This document shows positions 18,270 through 26,662 of a stretch of DNA of 64,000 nucleotides, one piece after another. Source of the DNA: a virus; IMG/VR virus record IMGVR_UViG_3300047323_000673, positions 62,001-126,000 of that record; one strand, given 5' to 3'. Made by a program: the position numbers and the translations under genes. The notes beneath the pieces are model-generated. The model saw only the letters and a list, made by a program, of their open reading frames with translations. It was not told the DNA's origin and did not search any database. Each line of letters starts with the position of its first letter. The first letter of the stretch is position 1.

Positions 18270-19202
18270 ATGAAAAATAAATTTTTTTTGTTTTTATCAA
18301 ATAGTATTCAATTAATGAGGAGTAATAATAAAAAATCTATAATTATTGCTTATGATAAGGAACATTTAAGGGATTTAATTGCAAAGGAAGTCAATCAAAA
18401 TGGTGATAGATGCAGTTTGAACCATATTGATGTAAGTCAAATTACAGATATGAGTAATTTATTTTCCCTATCTAAATTTAAAGGAAATATCTCCCAATGG
18501 GATGTTTCTAAAGTCGTGAATATGGAAAAAATGTTTTACTGTTCTAAATTTAATGGTGATATCAGTAAGTGGAATGTTTCTAATGTAAAATATATGAATT
18601 CCATGTTTTTTAATTCAGTTTTTAATCGAGATATTTCTAAATGGGATACTTCTAAAGTCAATAACATGGAGTTTATGTTTAATGATTCAAAATTCAATAA
18701 AGACATTTCAAAATGGAACACTTCTAATGTTGAGAATATGGAAGGCATGTTTAGAAAATCAACTTTTAATGGTGATATATCAAAATGGGATGTATCTAGT
18801 GTATTGAATATGGAAGCACTATTTGCAATGTCTGAATTTAATGGGAATATTAGCAATTGGAATGTTTCTAATGTTAAAAACATGAGTTATATGTTTTTTG
18901 AATCTAAATTTAATGGGAATATTAGTAATTGGGATGTTGGAAATCTTGAGATTATGTATAGTATGTTTCCTCATTCAAATTTTACTGGAGATTTATCAAA
19001 TTGGGCACCTTATAACCTGAAATTTATTGATTCTGTATTTGATAATTCAAAAGTTCCAATTCCTTATTGGGCTCAATATACAGATCAAGAAGAAAGATAT
19101 AACCATATTAAAATTTATCAGTTAGAACATGGATTAGTTAAAGAATTAAATGAAGAGCTAGGAAAAAAAGATACTAATAAAAAAAATAAATTTAAGATAT
19201 AA
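18270..19202 (+). CDS. long BspA-like (DUF285) protein with hydrophobic start, tagged
   Basis: At 310 residues this is the longest BspA-like protein in the window, with seven repeats and a cap (N-W-A-P-Y, alanine replacing the usual K or R). Ahead of the leading domain is an extra 25-residue segment beginning MKNKFFLFLSNS. An internal ATG at 18315 would remove 15 residues, and the start choice is not settled by a ribosome-binding site. The tail is ELNEELGKKDTNKKNKFKI. It follows the DUF4116 genes in the same orientation. Confidence 0.9.
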   Translation: MKNKFFLFLSNSIQLMRSNNKKSIIIAYDKEHLRDLIAKEVNQNGDRCSLNHIDVSQITDMSNLFSLSKFKGNISQWDVSKVVNMEKMFYCSKFNGDISKWNVSNVKYMNSMFFNSVFNRDISKWDTSKVNNMEFMFNDSKFNKDISKWNTSNVENMEGMFRKSTFNGDISKWDVSSVLNMEALFAMSEFNGNISNWNVSNVKNMSYMFFESKFNGNISNWDVGNLEIMYSMFPHSNFTGDLSNWAPYNLKFIDSVFDNSKVPIPYWAQYTDQEERYNHIKIYQLEHGLVKELNEELGKKDTNKKNKFKI

Positions 19203-19203
19203 T

Positions 19204-19617
19204 ATGAAAATAAGTAAAACTACTAACTACAGACTTCAATTTGATAATGAAACTTTATGTGATGTATATTTAGCGAGTACATTGTACAAGTATATTTTAG
19301 AAAAAGATGATAATTTAGAGATGTATGTTGGCTTCTCTAGTGATGATAATCCTAATGGAAATCATGATTTTTTATATTCTGATCTCAGTGTAAATTCTAA
19401 AGTAATTAAAGAAATAGAAAAACATATAAAAGAATTTTTAACGGATTTTGAATTAATTTTTGAAACATTGGAGAGTCAATGTGAAGATGAAATAATTACT
19501 GATGATATAGAATTCTATGAGCAATTCAAAAATTTATCTAAAGTCTTTAAAGAAAAAAATAGTTTAGAGTCAGAACTTAAAAATAATGGTGAAAAATCCA
19601 AAAAGATAAAAATCTAA
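19204..19617 (+). CDS. small orphan protein carrying the shared tail
   Basis: This 137-residue acidic protein has no family I recognise. Its start is one base after the previous stop, so it is translationally linked to the BspA-like gene. A central helix (V-I-K-E-I-E-K-H-I-K-E-F-L) is followed by an acidic stretch. The end is ESELKNNGEKSKKIKI, a full shared tail. It is the last gene of the run, so the tail is not there to feed a downstream start. It converges on the next gene with an 11-base gap and no visible terminator. Confidence 0.88.
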   Translation: MKISKTTNYRLQFDNETLCDVYLASTLYKYILEKDDNLEMYVGFSSDDNPNGNHDFLYSDLSVNSKVIKEIEKHIKEFLTDFELIFETLESQCEDEIITDDIEFYEQFKNLSKVFKEKNSLESELKNNGEKSKKIKI

Positions 19618-19628
19618 TATCGTAATAT

Positions 19629-20249
19629 TTAAATTTTTGGCCTTTTTATGGGTTTTTCATTTGTTCCTAGCTCAATATTTAAATCTTTATTAAGCTTTTC
19701 ATTATCAAAAACTCTTTGTCTTTCTTCTTTGTTATAATTCATAAACCAAGGTATAGTTGCAGGACAAAATTTGAATGCATCATAAGCTTCAGCTAAATTG
19801 TATGGTCGCCATTTGGATAAGTCGTGACTAAAAGAAGATTTATAAAACATATAACCAATACTTTTGATACTGTTAACATTCCAATTAGAAATATCTTGAT
19901 TAAAATTAGATTGTTTAAACATAGCAAACATATTAGTAACATTTGAAACATCCCAATTAGATATATCTTGGTCAAAACAACTATCTCTAAACATGGCAAA
20001 CATATTGGTAACATTAGAGACATCCCATTGTGAAATATCTCCATCAAACTGAGACTTTTGGAATAGATGGCTCATATCAGTAATATTAGACACATCAATA
20101 TGGTTTAAATTACATTCGTCCCCATTTTTTCTTATTTCATTTCGAATTAATTGTTGTAAGTGTTCTTTATTTTTAGCTATAATTTTTTTGGACTGTTTAT
20201 TTTCTTCATGACCAAAAATATTTAAAAATTTTAGGAAATAATTGTTCAT
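19629..20249 (-). CDS. BspA-like (DUF285) protein with hydrophobic start, tagged
   Basis: This 206-residue protein has an amino-terminal extension [15 protein letters not shown], then the leading domain (C-N-L-N-H-I-D-V), three repeats, a cap (K-W-R-P-Y) and a shortened T-I-P-W in place of P-Y-W. The tail reads [19 protein letters not shown]. It is the only BspA-like gene on the minus strand. Its ATG overlaps the stop of the stem-repeat gene upstream by four bases, so one transcript joins two unrelated repeat families. Confidence 0.92.
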   Translation of the reverse strand: MNNYFLKFLNIFGHEENKQSKKIIAKNKEHLQQLIRNEIRKNGDECNLNHIDVSNITDMSHLFQKSQFDGDISQWDVSNVTNMFAMFRDSCFDQDISNWDVSNVTNMFAMFKQSNFNQDISNWNVNSIKSIGYMFYKSSFSHDLSKWRPYNLAEAYDAFKFCPATIPWFMNYNKEERQRVFDNEKLNKDLNIELGTNEKPIKRPKI

Positions 20250-20854
20250 ATTTTTATTTTCTTTTCAGATTGATTATTTTTATTTAACTCTAACTCTAGC
20301 TTATTATTAAGTATAATAGAATTAAACTGTTGAGCAGAAAAATAAAGACCATATTTAAAATAAGATTCATTTTCATAATCATAAAGACTTTTAAATAAGT
20401 TGATACAATATTTCTTTGAAGTACAGTTATGTATAAAATCTTTATTCACTTGTATTTTAAGTTCATGAAAATTAAGATTAATAATGTCATCTTCATAAAC
20501 AGTAAATGTCCCGACAGAATCGGGAAGAAATTCAAAGGTAGAAATTTCATTTGCATGAAAACAGAAATTTTCTCCTATTTCTTTTGGGCAATGCTCTAAT
20601 GATTTTAATTGATTATGTGTGCAGTCAAAATTACCTTTTACTTTATTGGGACAACCCTTTAAGGAAATTAATTTATTATTCCAAATAGAAAATCCACCGT
20701 TTATGATACCAAATTGAACAGGAATTTTAGTTAATTTTTTAGCTATTAAATCTACATCACCATCTACATCAACAGTTAAGTCATTATTGATGGTATAGTT
20801 TGTAACCTTCATTTCATCTAGCCAGGTTTTTATTTCATCTTTTGTTTGTAGCAT
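20246..20854 (-). CDS. stem-repeat (LRR-like) protein, tagged
   Basis: This 202-residue protein has an amino-terminal motif I-K-T-W-L-D-E-M, then [15 protein letters not shown]. Short leucine-rich-like units follow ([23 protein letters not shown]). This N-D-L-T-V-D-V architecture is known to me from phage and bacterial leucine-rich-like proteins of unknown function. It ends [16 protein letters not shown]. Close paralogues lie at 28167, 48806 and 49420. It is coupled to the BspA-like gene after it. Confidence 0.9.
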   Translation of the reverse strand: MLQTKDEIKTWLDEMKVTNYTINNDLTVDVDGDVDLIAKKLTKIPVQFGIINGGFSIWNNKLISLKGCPNKVKGNFDCTHNQLKSLEHCPKEIGENFCFHANEISTFEFLPDSVGTFTVYEDDIINLNFHELKIQVNKDFIHNCTSKKYCINLFKSLYDYENESYFKYGLYFSAQQFNSIILNNKLELELNKNNQSEKKIKI

Positions 20855-20879
20855 ATTTAAACCTTAAATTTATTAGCAT

Positions 20880-21389
20880 TTAAAATTTGGTTCTTCTATA
20901 TGGCTTATTTTCTTTGGATCGATTAGAATTCTGAGGTTTTTTATTAATATCTTTTAGATATAAATTATCAGGTAATTGTTGATGTTTTGTATATTTTCTC
21001 TTTTTCCCCAAAATTTCTAAGAATTCATGACCTAACTCTTTATATGCTTCTTTTCTTGTCATTCCTCCAGTCATTTTTCCTTGAATTGTTATCCCAATTA
21101 TAAAATAAAGCATTCCCGCAGCGCCTAATGCTGTAAACCCTAATGCTGTAAAGGCAACAACTTTAAAAGTTTTTTTTAATATTGATGATTCAGTTTTTTT
21201 TGATGGCGCTGAAGATACAACAATGTGATTTTGTTCTAGAGAATTATTGTATTTGTTAGATTTAGTATTAATTTTTTGTTCAATAGATGGCTTCCCTATA
21301 TGATTTACCTTTTCAGAATGATTAAGTTCTATTGGTGCAATCAAAGGAATGGTTAAAGCAGCTATTTTTAAGAAATTTTTATATCTCAT
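20880..21389 (-). CDS. membrane protein with signal-like start
   Basis: This 169-residue protein has a hydrophobic amino end (F-L-K-I-A-A-L-T-I-P-L-I-A-P-I, residues 5-20) that could be a signal peptide. A second hydrophobic segment at about 75-98 (VVAFTALGFTALGAAGMLYF) is a likely membrane span. A basic tail, ENKPYRRTKF, follows. The tail is basic like the shared one but lacks the K-x-K-I end, so I do not count it. A well-formed promoter precedes it. The family is not recognised. Confidence 0.8.
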   Translation of the reverse strand: MRYKNFLKIAALTIPLIAPIELNHSEKVNHIGKPSIEQKINTKSNKYNNSLEQNHIVVSSAPSKKTESSILKKTFKVVAFTALGFTALGAAGMLYFIIGITIQGKMTGGMTRKEAYKELGHEFLEILGKKRKYTKHQQLPDNLYLKDINKKPQNSNRSKENKPYRRTKF

Positions 21390-21411
21390 GATTTATTATT
21401 GTTATTTAATA

Positions 21412-21439
21412 ATTTTATGATGCTAAAAATAAAAGTCAA
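21412..21439 (-). promoter_or_regulatory. promoter for 20880-21389 and following genes
   Basis: TTGACT, a 16-bp spacer and TAAAAT are read on the minus strand about 25 bases before the start codon at 21389. Confidence 0.6.
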
Positions 21440-21538
21440 TCATTAAAAGTTAATGTATAAATAAGACTCTTTGTTATGAGCTTTATATTTTTATTAAAAA
21501 AATTGAATGGTTAATAGATAAATTAAACTTGCTCATGA

Positions 21539-22306
21539 CTAAATTTTATTTTTCTTAATGGTTAACTTATTAGAATTTAGTTCACCTTGTAATTCTCTTG
21601 CTTGAAACATTTTTTCCGCTTCTATACATTTATATATTTCAATACTTTCGTTAATTCTTTCTGTTTTTGGAATTTTTTTGTCAAAGATTAAAAAATTTAA
21701 AATATTAGTATTGCAATGATTACATGCTTGTGAAAATCCAAATTCTATATCTCTTGGATCTATAACTAGGCGATAATCATAAATATATTTAAAAATTTCA
21801 ATATTGTTATTAGAGCAGACATTATTTATTAAAGATATATAGCCAATACTAAAAAGATAATAGTGATCTTTATTTGAATGATTTAAGTCTATTAATGCTT
21901 TAAACAGATTTAAATCATCGTTTTTGGCTGCATCTTTAAGTGAATTAAAAAAAGTATAATCGAAGTTGTCATCGTGTTTGTTTTTAAATTTAGGATGATT
22001 AGTAAGGTATGAAATAATTGGATAGGTTTTTTCATTATGACTCTCTATTAAGAATTTGAAAGCTTCATTAATAATAGGTTTTTTACTTCTGCAAGACAAA
22101 GCCAATGTTGCAATTTCATCCACAATATCTAAATTTCCAGATAAACAAGCATATATAAAAAATTTTCTTGAACTTTGATTTTTTTGATGAAAAGTAGATT
22201 TAAGATTAATTTTAGACATAACATCTTTAATGCCAATCAAATCTGCATTATCACAGGCTCTAAAAAAATCATCAAATAATTCTTGTTGTATTTGTTCTTC
22301 ATTCAT
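21539..22306 (-). CDS. degenerate ankyrin-repeat protein, tagged
   Basis: This 255-residue protein has about six eroded ankyrin helix pairs (A-C-L-S-G-N-L-D-I-V-D-E near residue 50, A-A-K-N-D-D-L-N-L-F-K-A-L-I near 135). It carries the P-I-I-S-Y-L-T-N-H-P-K segment that marks the subfamily of the next two genes. The cap is L-I-F-D-K-K-I-P-K-T and the tail ELNSNKLTIKKNKI. It is the last of a three-gene run with gaps of 4-5 bases. Confidence 0.92.
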   Translation of the reverse strand: MNEEQIQQELFDDFFRACDNADLIGIKDVMSKINLKSTFHQKNQSSRKFFIYACLSGNLDIVDEIATLALSCRSKKPIINEAFKFLIESHNEKTYPIISYLTNHPKFKNKHDDNFDYTFFNSLKDAAKNDDLNLFKALIDLNHSNKDHYYLFSIGYISLINNVCSNNNIEIFKYIYDYRLVIDPRDIEFGFSQACNHCNTNILNFLIFDKKIPKTERINESIEIYKCIEAEKMFQARELQGELNSNKLTIKKNKI

Positions 22307-22310
22307 GATA

Positions 22311-23084
22311 TTAAACCTTAGTCTTTTTAGACATATATTGATTTTGAGGTAATTTATTATTTAAATTTTCATTTAAATCTCTTAACTCAAACATTTGAAT
22401 AGCCGTTTGATAAGTATCGTCATTTGGATCTGTGAATACTTCATTTTTTTTAATTTTATATTCAAAGATAAAAAATTGTAATGCTTTAATATGTTCGTAC
22501 TGACATGCACGAAGAAAACCTGTATGTGGATTTACATAATCTACCAATAGAGGTTCAGTAAATATATATTTAATTATATTACCTTCATGATTATTTTCAT
22601 AAGCATAATTATATATCCCTAGGCTTTCAAAAAACCATGTATTATTTTTTCTAGTTTGATTAAAATTTAATAATAATTTAAAAAGATTAGCATTATCATT
22701 TTGGGCTGAAAATTTAAGTCCCCAATTGACTACCGAAAGAAATTTTCTAGAACGATTTGCTTGTAATTTAGGTCTATTCATTAAATGAGTAATGATATGA
22801 TAGTTCTTTTCATCATTAGACTTTATTAGTCTTTCAAAAGCATAATTTAAAACATTATTGTCTTCTTTAGAGTGCCTAGTGAGATCAATAAGTGCTTCAA
22901 CCATATCTAAACTACCAGATAAACATGCTTTTGTAAAAATTTGTTCAGCACTATAATAATTTTTGTGATATGAAGAATTAAAATCAATTAATTTTACAAG
23001 AGATTTAGTTTTGTCAATATTATTAGTATCACAAGCTTGTAGTGCTTGCTCTAAAAGTTCGTTTTGTATTTGTCCTTGATCCAT
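22311..23084 (-). CDS. degenerate ankyrin-repeat protein, tagged
   Basis: This 257-residue paralogue of its neighbours starts L-L-E-Q-A-L-Q-A-C-D-T-N-N-I-D. Helix pairs such as A-C-L-S-G-S-L-D-M-V-E-A-L-I and S-A-Q-N-D-N-A-N-L-F-K-L-L-L are visible. The cap is F-I-F-E-Y-K-I-K-K-N and the tail RDLNENLNNKLPQNQYMSKK, then TKV. The K-V-stop codons supply AAGGTTTAAT four bases before the next ATG, a likely coupling site. Confidence 0.92.
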   Translation of the reverse strand: MDQGQIQNELLEQALQACDTNNIDKTKSLVKLIDFNSSYHKNYYSAEQIFTKACLSGSLDMVEALIDLTRHSKEDNNVLNYAFERLIKSNDEKNYHIITHLMNRPKLQANRSRKFLSVVNWGLKFSAQNDNANLFKLLLNFNQTRKNNTWFFESLGIYNYAYENNHEGNIIKYIFTEPLLVDYVNPHTGFLRACQYEHIKALQFFIFEYKIKKNEVFTDPNDDTYQTAIQMFELRDLNENLNNKLPQNQYMSKKTKV

Positions 23085-23089
23085 AATAT

Positions 23090-23875
23090 TTAAATTTTCA
23101 ATTTTTTAGATATTTCGCTATTGTGATTTAATTCCGTGTTTAATTGTTCACTTAATTCTCTTTTTTCAATCATTGAAATTAAGTGTTTATTTCCACTTTT
23201 TTTAAGATAAGAAGATACTTCTTCAGTTAGTTTAATCCTATAATCAAATATTATAAATTGGATAACATCTTTGTTCTCTGCTCTACATGCTTCGATTAGA
23301 CCTAATAATGGATTTAAAATATTTTTAAAATTTGGTTCACTATAAAGGTATTTCATCACTTCACTATTTCCTGTTTTACAAGCTTCTTTAAATAGTTTTG
23401 AAGTTGTAAAAACCCATTTATTTCTTTTTTCTGGTTCATGAGTATTAAGTAAAGCTTTCACAAGAGGTAAATTATCATTTATAGCTGCATAATGTATTTG
23501 TAAATTAAGATTTCCATAAAATTCAGATACAACTCCAGGTGGTGAACGCTTTACTTCTAATTTCGGTTCATTTACAAGATAAGAAATAACAGGATAATAT
23601 TGTGATTTTTTGATATCGACTAAATCTTCAAATATTGATTTAATAAAGGAATTTTTTGCATCTCCATCGGTAAGATATATAAGTTCATCAACAATATTTA
23701 AATGACCAGAAAAACAAGCTTGTTTATAAATATTTTTAGCAGTTTCACGATGTTGAGGTAAAGAAAAATCAATGTTAATCTTAGCCATAAGTGATTTAAT
23801 TTTTGCTAAATCGCCAGTGTTACAAGCATTTAAAACTTGTTTTATTAATTTTTTTTGATCATTATTTTCTATCAT
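23090..23875 (-). CDS. degenerate ankyrin-repeat protein, tagged
   Basis: This 261-residue protein is first of the three-gene run. Helix pairs include A-C-N-T-G-D-L-A-K-I-K-S-L-M, A-C-F-S-G-H-L-N-I-V-D-E-L-I and A-A-I-N-D-N-L-P-L-V-K-A-L-L; P-V-I-S-Y-L-V-N-E-P-K-L marks the subfamily. The cap is F-I-I-F-D-Y-R-I-K-L-T and the tail RELSEQLNTELNHNSEISKK, then LKI. A promoter-like sequence lies about 25 bases upstream, between it and the argS terminator. Confidence 0.93.
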   Translation of the reverse strand: MIENNDQKKLIKQVLNACNTGDLAKIKSLMAKINIDFSLPQHRETAKNIYKQACFSGHLNIVDELIYLTDGDAKNSFIKSIFEDLVDIKKSQYYPVISYLVNEPKLEVKRSPPGVVSEFYGNLNLQIHYAAINDNLPLVKALLNTHEPEKRNKWVFTTSKLFKEACKTGNSEVMKYLYSEPNFKNILNPLLGLIEACRAENKDVIQFIIFDYRIKLTEEVSSYLKKSGNKHLISMIEKRELSEQLNTELNHNSEISKKLKI

Positions 23876-23901
23876 ATTATACTTTTGCTAACACTTATTT
23901 A

Positions 23902-23930
23902 ATAATAATATAATTGATATAGTAAAGCAA
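23902..23930 (-). promoter_or_regulatory. candidate promoter for the three-gene ankyrin run
   Basis: TTGCTT, a 17-bp spacer and TATTAT are read on the minus strand, directly after the argS terminator and before the start at 23875. Confidence 0.45.
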
Positions 23931-23931
23931 T

Positions 23932-23957
23932 AAAAAAGCCCCTGATTGGGGCTTTTA
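23932..23957 (-). terminator. terminator of argS
   Basis: AAAAGCCCC/GGGGCTTTT form a hairpin with a 5-nt loop and a T run on the minus-strand side, immediately after the argS stop. Confidence 0.88.
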
Positions 23958-23958
23958 T

Positions 23959-25629
23959 TTAGTTCTTCAACTTAGTTTGCTTAGGTATATTAAGTAGTTT
24001 TTGTTTACAAGCATAATAATCAATACCTAAAATATCAATATTATCTTTCAATGAATGATAAGTATAATTTAATAAATTTAGTTTTTTATCTTGCTCTTGA
24101 CTACCAATAACCATTTCACTTTCATAATATTTGTGAAATAATTGACAGAGATTAACAATATTTTCACATAAAGTTTGGCTTGGATAGTCCAAAACAGAAT
24201 CTTGAATAATTTCGAAACATTTTTGAGCTTGGAAAATTATTTCTTTTTCAGCTTTATTCCAATTGTTGGACCAATTAAATTGTGTTTTATCCTCTACATC
24301 TAAACCTAATTTATAAAAAATAGAATCAATACGGGTCATTGCATTTTGAATGTATGGAGCAGATCCTCCAGAAAAGTTCAGAACAAATTGCCAATCAAAG
24401 ATATAATCTTGATTCTTATTAAACTTTAAGTCATAAAATTTCATACCTCCAACGATGCTTTTATCTAAAATTTCAGGTTTTAACTCTTCTTCTAAATTTT
24501 GGAAATATTCAGAATTAGATAGAATTGCCTTACCTTCGGTAAAAAGGTCTTCTAAATATAAAGTAGCACCTGATTTAGTTTTCAGAGGCTTTTTATTTTT
24601 ATCTAGAATAGTGCCAAACCCAACATGCTGAAGAATGACATCTTCCTTGATATAACCTGCTTTTTTAGCAACATCAAACACTTGTTCAAAGTGCAGAGCT
24701 TGACGCTTATCCACAACATAAACAATTTTGTCAGGATTAATATTTTCTTGCCGCCACTTCAAAGCAGCTAAATCATATAAAGCATAAAGAAAGTTACCAT
24801 TAGATTTTTGAATAACTAATGGGCTTTTTTTGTCAAAGAAAATAACGACTGAACTATCTTCTGATTTTTGAGCAATACCTTTGTTGAGTAAATCTTCAAG
24901 AACATCTTTGCAAAATGGTGCATAGAAACTTTCACCTTGTGTGTCTTCCAAAGTCATTTTAATACCTAGTTCCTGAAAAGTTTTTTCAGCATCAAGCATA
25001 CTTATATTGACACATTTTTTCCAAAGGTCATGAAGATTTTTATCTAAATTATTTTGAAGTTTATAAGCAACTTGCTCTGACTCTTTACTAAACTCTTCAT
25101 TTTCACTATTAAGTGCATTAGCAAGCTTATAGTATTCAGTCAATTTTTCATTAGTTAAAGTATTCTCCAAGTTATTTTTTTGGATATAGTGCAAAAGATA
25201 ACCAAATTGGTTGCCCCAGTCACCAATATGGTTCATTTTGATAACAGTATCACCATTCTTTTGATGTAAACGAGTGATATAGTCTCCAATAAACATAGAA
25301 CGAATGTGACCAATGTGCATTTTCTTGGCAACATTGACTCCACAATAGTCAACCAAGACTTTTAATGGTTCTTTTTTATCTACTTGAACATCTACTAATT
25401 TGAACTTAACAGATATAAATCCTTTTCCTGTAATGCTTACACTTTCATAATGAGGCTGCAATAGCAAATAGTTAGCTAAATCTTGAGAATCAATATCTTT
25501 ATTTCCAATAGCAATTGGAGTTTGATATTGATAGTCTTCAAAGTCTGAATAAGAAACATTAATTTTCTTGTCTAATCCTTTAATTTTTAGGTAAGACTGT
25601 AAATCTTGGGCAAATAAATTTTTATACAT
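23959..25629 (-). CDS. argS: arginyl-tRNA synthetase
   Basis: This 556-residue class I aminoacyl-tRNA synthetase charges tRNA-Arg in the cytoplasm. It shows the amino-terminal additional domain (about 1-80) and the HIGH motif in N-V-A-K-K-M-H-I-G-H-I-R-S (about 94-106). The second signature appears as L-K-T-K-S-G-A-T, the form usual for bacterial ArgRS lacking canonical KMSKS. The DALR anticodon-binding domain at the end includes L-K-D-N-I-D-I-L-G-I. AAGGA precedes the ATG and a strong terminator follows, so it is a single-gene transcript. It lacks the shared tail. It is the only housekeeping gene among repeat-protein and phage-like genes; it could be the cell's own copy or an extra one. Confidence 0.96.
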   Translation of the reverse strand: MYKNLFAQDLQSYLKIKGLDKKINVSYSDFEDYQYQTPIAIGNKDIDSQDLANYLLLQPHYESVSITGKGFISVKFKLVDVQVDKKEPLKVLVDYCGVNVAKKMHIGHIRSMFIGDYITRLHQKNGDTVIKMNHIGDWGNQFGYLLHYIQKNNLENTLTNEKLTEYYKLANALNSENEEFSKESEQVAYKLQNNLDKNLHDLWKKCVNISMLDAEKTFQELGIKMTLEDTQGESFYAPFCKDVLEDLLNKGIAQKSEDSSVVIFFDKKSPLVIQKSNGNFLYALYDLAALKWRQENINPDKIVYVVDKRQALHFEQVFDVAKKAGYIKEDVILQHVGFGTILDKNKKPLKTKSGATLYLEDLFTEGKAILSNSEYFQNLEEELKPEILDKSIVGGMKFYDLKFNKNQDYIFDWQFVLNFSGGSAPYIQNAMTRIDSIFYKLGLDVEDKTQFNWSNNWNKAEKEIIFQAQKCFEIIQDSVLDYPSQTLCENIVNLCQLFHKYYESEMVIGSQEQDKKLNLLNYTYHSLKDNIDILGIDYYACKQKLLNIPKQTKLKN

Positions 25630-25670
25630 AGTATTCCTTAAATATTGTGGGTAATCGTAAAATCGTGTAA

Positions 25671-25696
25671 AAACAAAAAAGCTCCATAAGGAGCCT
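25671..25696 (-). terminator. terminator of small gene 25726-25833
   Basis: GGCTCC/GGAGC stem (25681-25685, 25690-25694) with a TTTTTTGTTT run on the minus-strand side. It lies between the small gene and argS and insulates argS from it. Confidence 0.8.
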
Positions 25697-25725
25697 TAAA
25701 GTATGAAAGTAGGATTAACCTAACT

Positions 25726-25833
25726 TTATGACGGTTTAACTTTGATTGAGCAAAGACTACCATCTACTTTTTCTCCTTGAGCGTAAATAGATGTGTGTCG
25801 CCTGCGGATAACAATATTTGCAAAATTTTTCAT
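25726..25833 (-). CDS. very small protein related to the 48421 and 50158 proteins
   Basis: This 35-residue frame begins MKNFANIVIRRRHTSIYAQG and continues with E-K-V-D-G-S-L-C-S-I-K. It resembles the carboxy-terminal half of the two membrane-anchored proteins at 48421 (G-Q-K-V-E-G-A-L-C-A-G) and 50158 (G-Q-E-V-N-G-S-I-C-A-G), including the R-R about 13 residues before. It has no membrane segment and a weak ribosome-binding site, but its own terminator. It is either a minimal family member or a remnant. Confidence 0.55.
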   Translation of the reverse strand: MKNFANIVIRRRHTSIYAQGEKVDGSLCSIKVKPS

Positions 25834-25987
25834 AAAATAAATTAATTGTATTTCAATAAAGTATATAAGTATCTTACTCTCAATTTAAGAAAAAAGAAAG
25901 AGTTTTAAGAAAATATTAATAAATGAATAGTTGTTGCAGAAATTTTTGTTTAATGATAAAGTTACAAATTAATAATAGGAAATATCT

Positions 25988-26242
25988 ATGAAAATTAATG
26001 TTTTTACAATTAGATCAAAAGCAGATAATAGTTTAATCCATGCAGAGGGAGTTCCTCATAACGAGTGCTACCCTCATTTTGATTTAGATAAAAAATGGTT
26101 GACACAAGATGATTTAACAAAAAGAAACAGAGCATGGAGAAAATGGAATAATACTTATAGCTTTGATGAGGAACTGAGACATTTATTCAATTATGAATAT
26201 GATCTAGTTAAATTTTCATTAGAAGAAATTGATTATAAATAA
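25988..26242 (+). CDS. small hypothetical protein, phage-like context
   Basis: This 84-residue protein contains A-E-G-V-P-H-N-E-C-Y-P-H-F-D-L and the basic K-R-N-R-A-W-R-K-W. TAGGAA lies before the ATG. Not recognised by family. A 20-base gap separates it from the next gene, which has a similar leader (AATAGGAAAAATAC), so both are probably one transcript. It lacks the shared tail. Confidence 0.78.
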   Translation: MKINVFTIRSKADNSLIHAEGVPHNECYPHFDLDKKWLTQDDLTKRNRAWRKWNNTYSFDEELRHLFNYEYDLVKFSLEEIDYK

Positions 26243-26262
26243 ATTTTAAATAGGAAAAATAC

Positions 26263-26508
26263 ATGGAAATTCAATATGGTGAAGGTAAAACAAAATTTGG
26301 ACCAGGTGTAAGTATCGAACTGACTGGTGATGAAGTTGCAACAGCAATTAGTGCATGGCTTGTAGCACATGGTGTTCACTATTCTGGCCCTCGCACAATA
26401 ACCGTAAATGGTGAACTTTGCCAAAAAGGTCATATTTATGTTGATCCAAGTGGTTTTGTAATTGCAGATGGTGAAAAATTTGATGGTCGTGGTCCTGATA
26501 AGAATTAA
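26263..26508 (+). CDS. phage-type conserved hypothetical protein
   Basis: This 81-residue protein contains G-V-S-I-E-L-T-G-D-E-V-A-T-A-I, then H-Y-S-G-P-R-T-I-T-V-N-G, then Y-V-D-P-S-G-F-V-I and ends G-R-G-P-D-K-N. From memory, close relatives occur in large tailed phages of Gammaproteobacteria; none has a known function. It has higher GC than the tagged genes. The ATG follows AGGA. Confidence 0.82.
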   Translation: MEIQYGEGKTKFGPGVSIELTGDEVATAISAWLVAHGVHYSGPRTITVNGELCQKGHIYVDPSGFVIADGEKFDGRGPDKN

Positions 26509-26584
26509 AATTTCTTATTTTTTAAAATCATTTTTGTATTAAAATATTGTTAGGAATTAATGAATAAAATTTTTAAAAAATCCC

Positions 26585-26613
26585 TTGCAATAAAATTAGG
26601 TCTGATGTACACT
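26585..26613 (+). promoter_or_regulatory. promoter of the 26807-28080 group
   Basis: TTGCAA (26585-26590), a 17-bp spacer and TACACT (26608-26613). It precedes a long leader that contains a two-codon reading frame. Confidence 0.55.
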
Positions 26614-26653
26614 GTGTTCATCAAATGTGAAAACAAATTTAAGGAAAAACATC

Positions 26654-26662
26654 ATGAAATAG
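26654..26662 (+). other. two-codon reading frame (start, Lys, stop) with ribosome-binding site
   Basis: AAGGA at 26641-26645 is followed eight bases later by ATG AAA TAG. The frame beyond the TAG holds only ten more codons before TAG TGA. It may be a leader peptide that controls the next gene or a decayed gene start. Confidence 0.4.

Noticed and set aside
21476-21537. Inverted repeat ATGAGC ... GCTCAT around a 50-base loop
   Set aside because: The arms are only six bases long with a long AT-rich loop and no T run, so it is likely chance.
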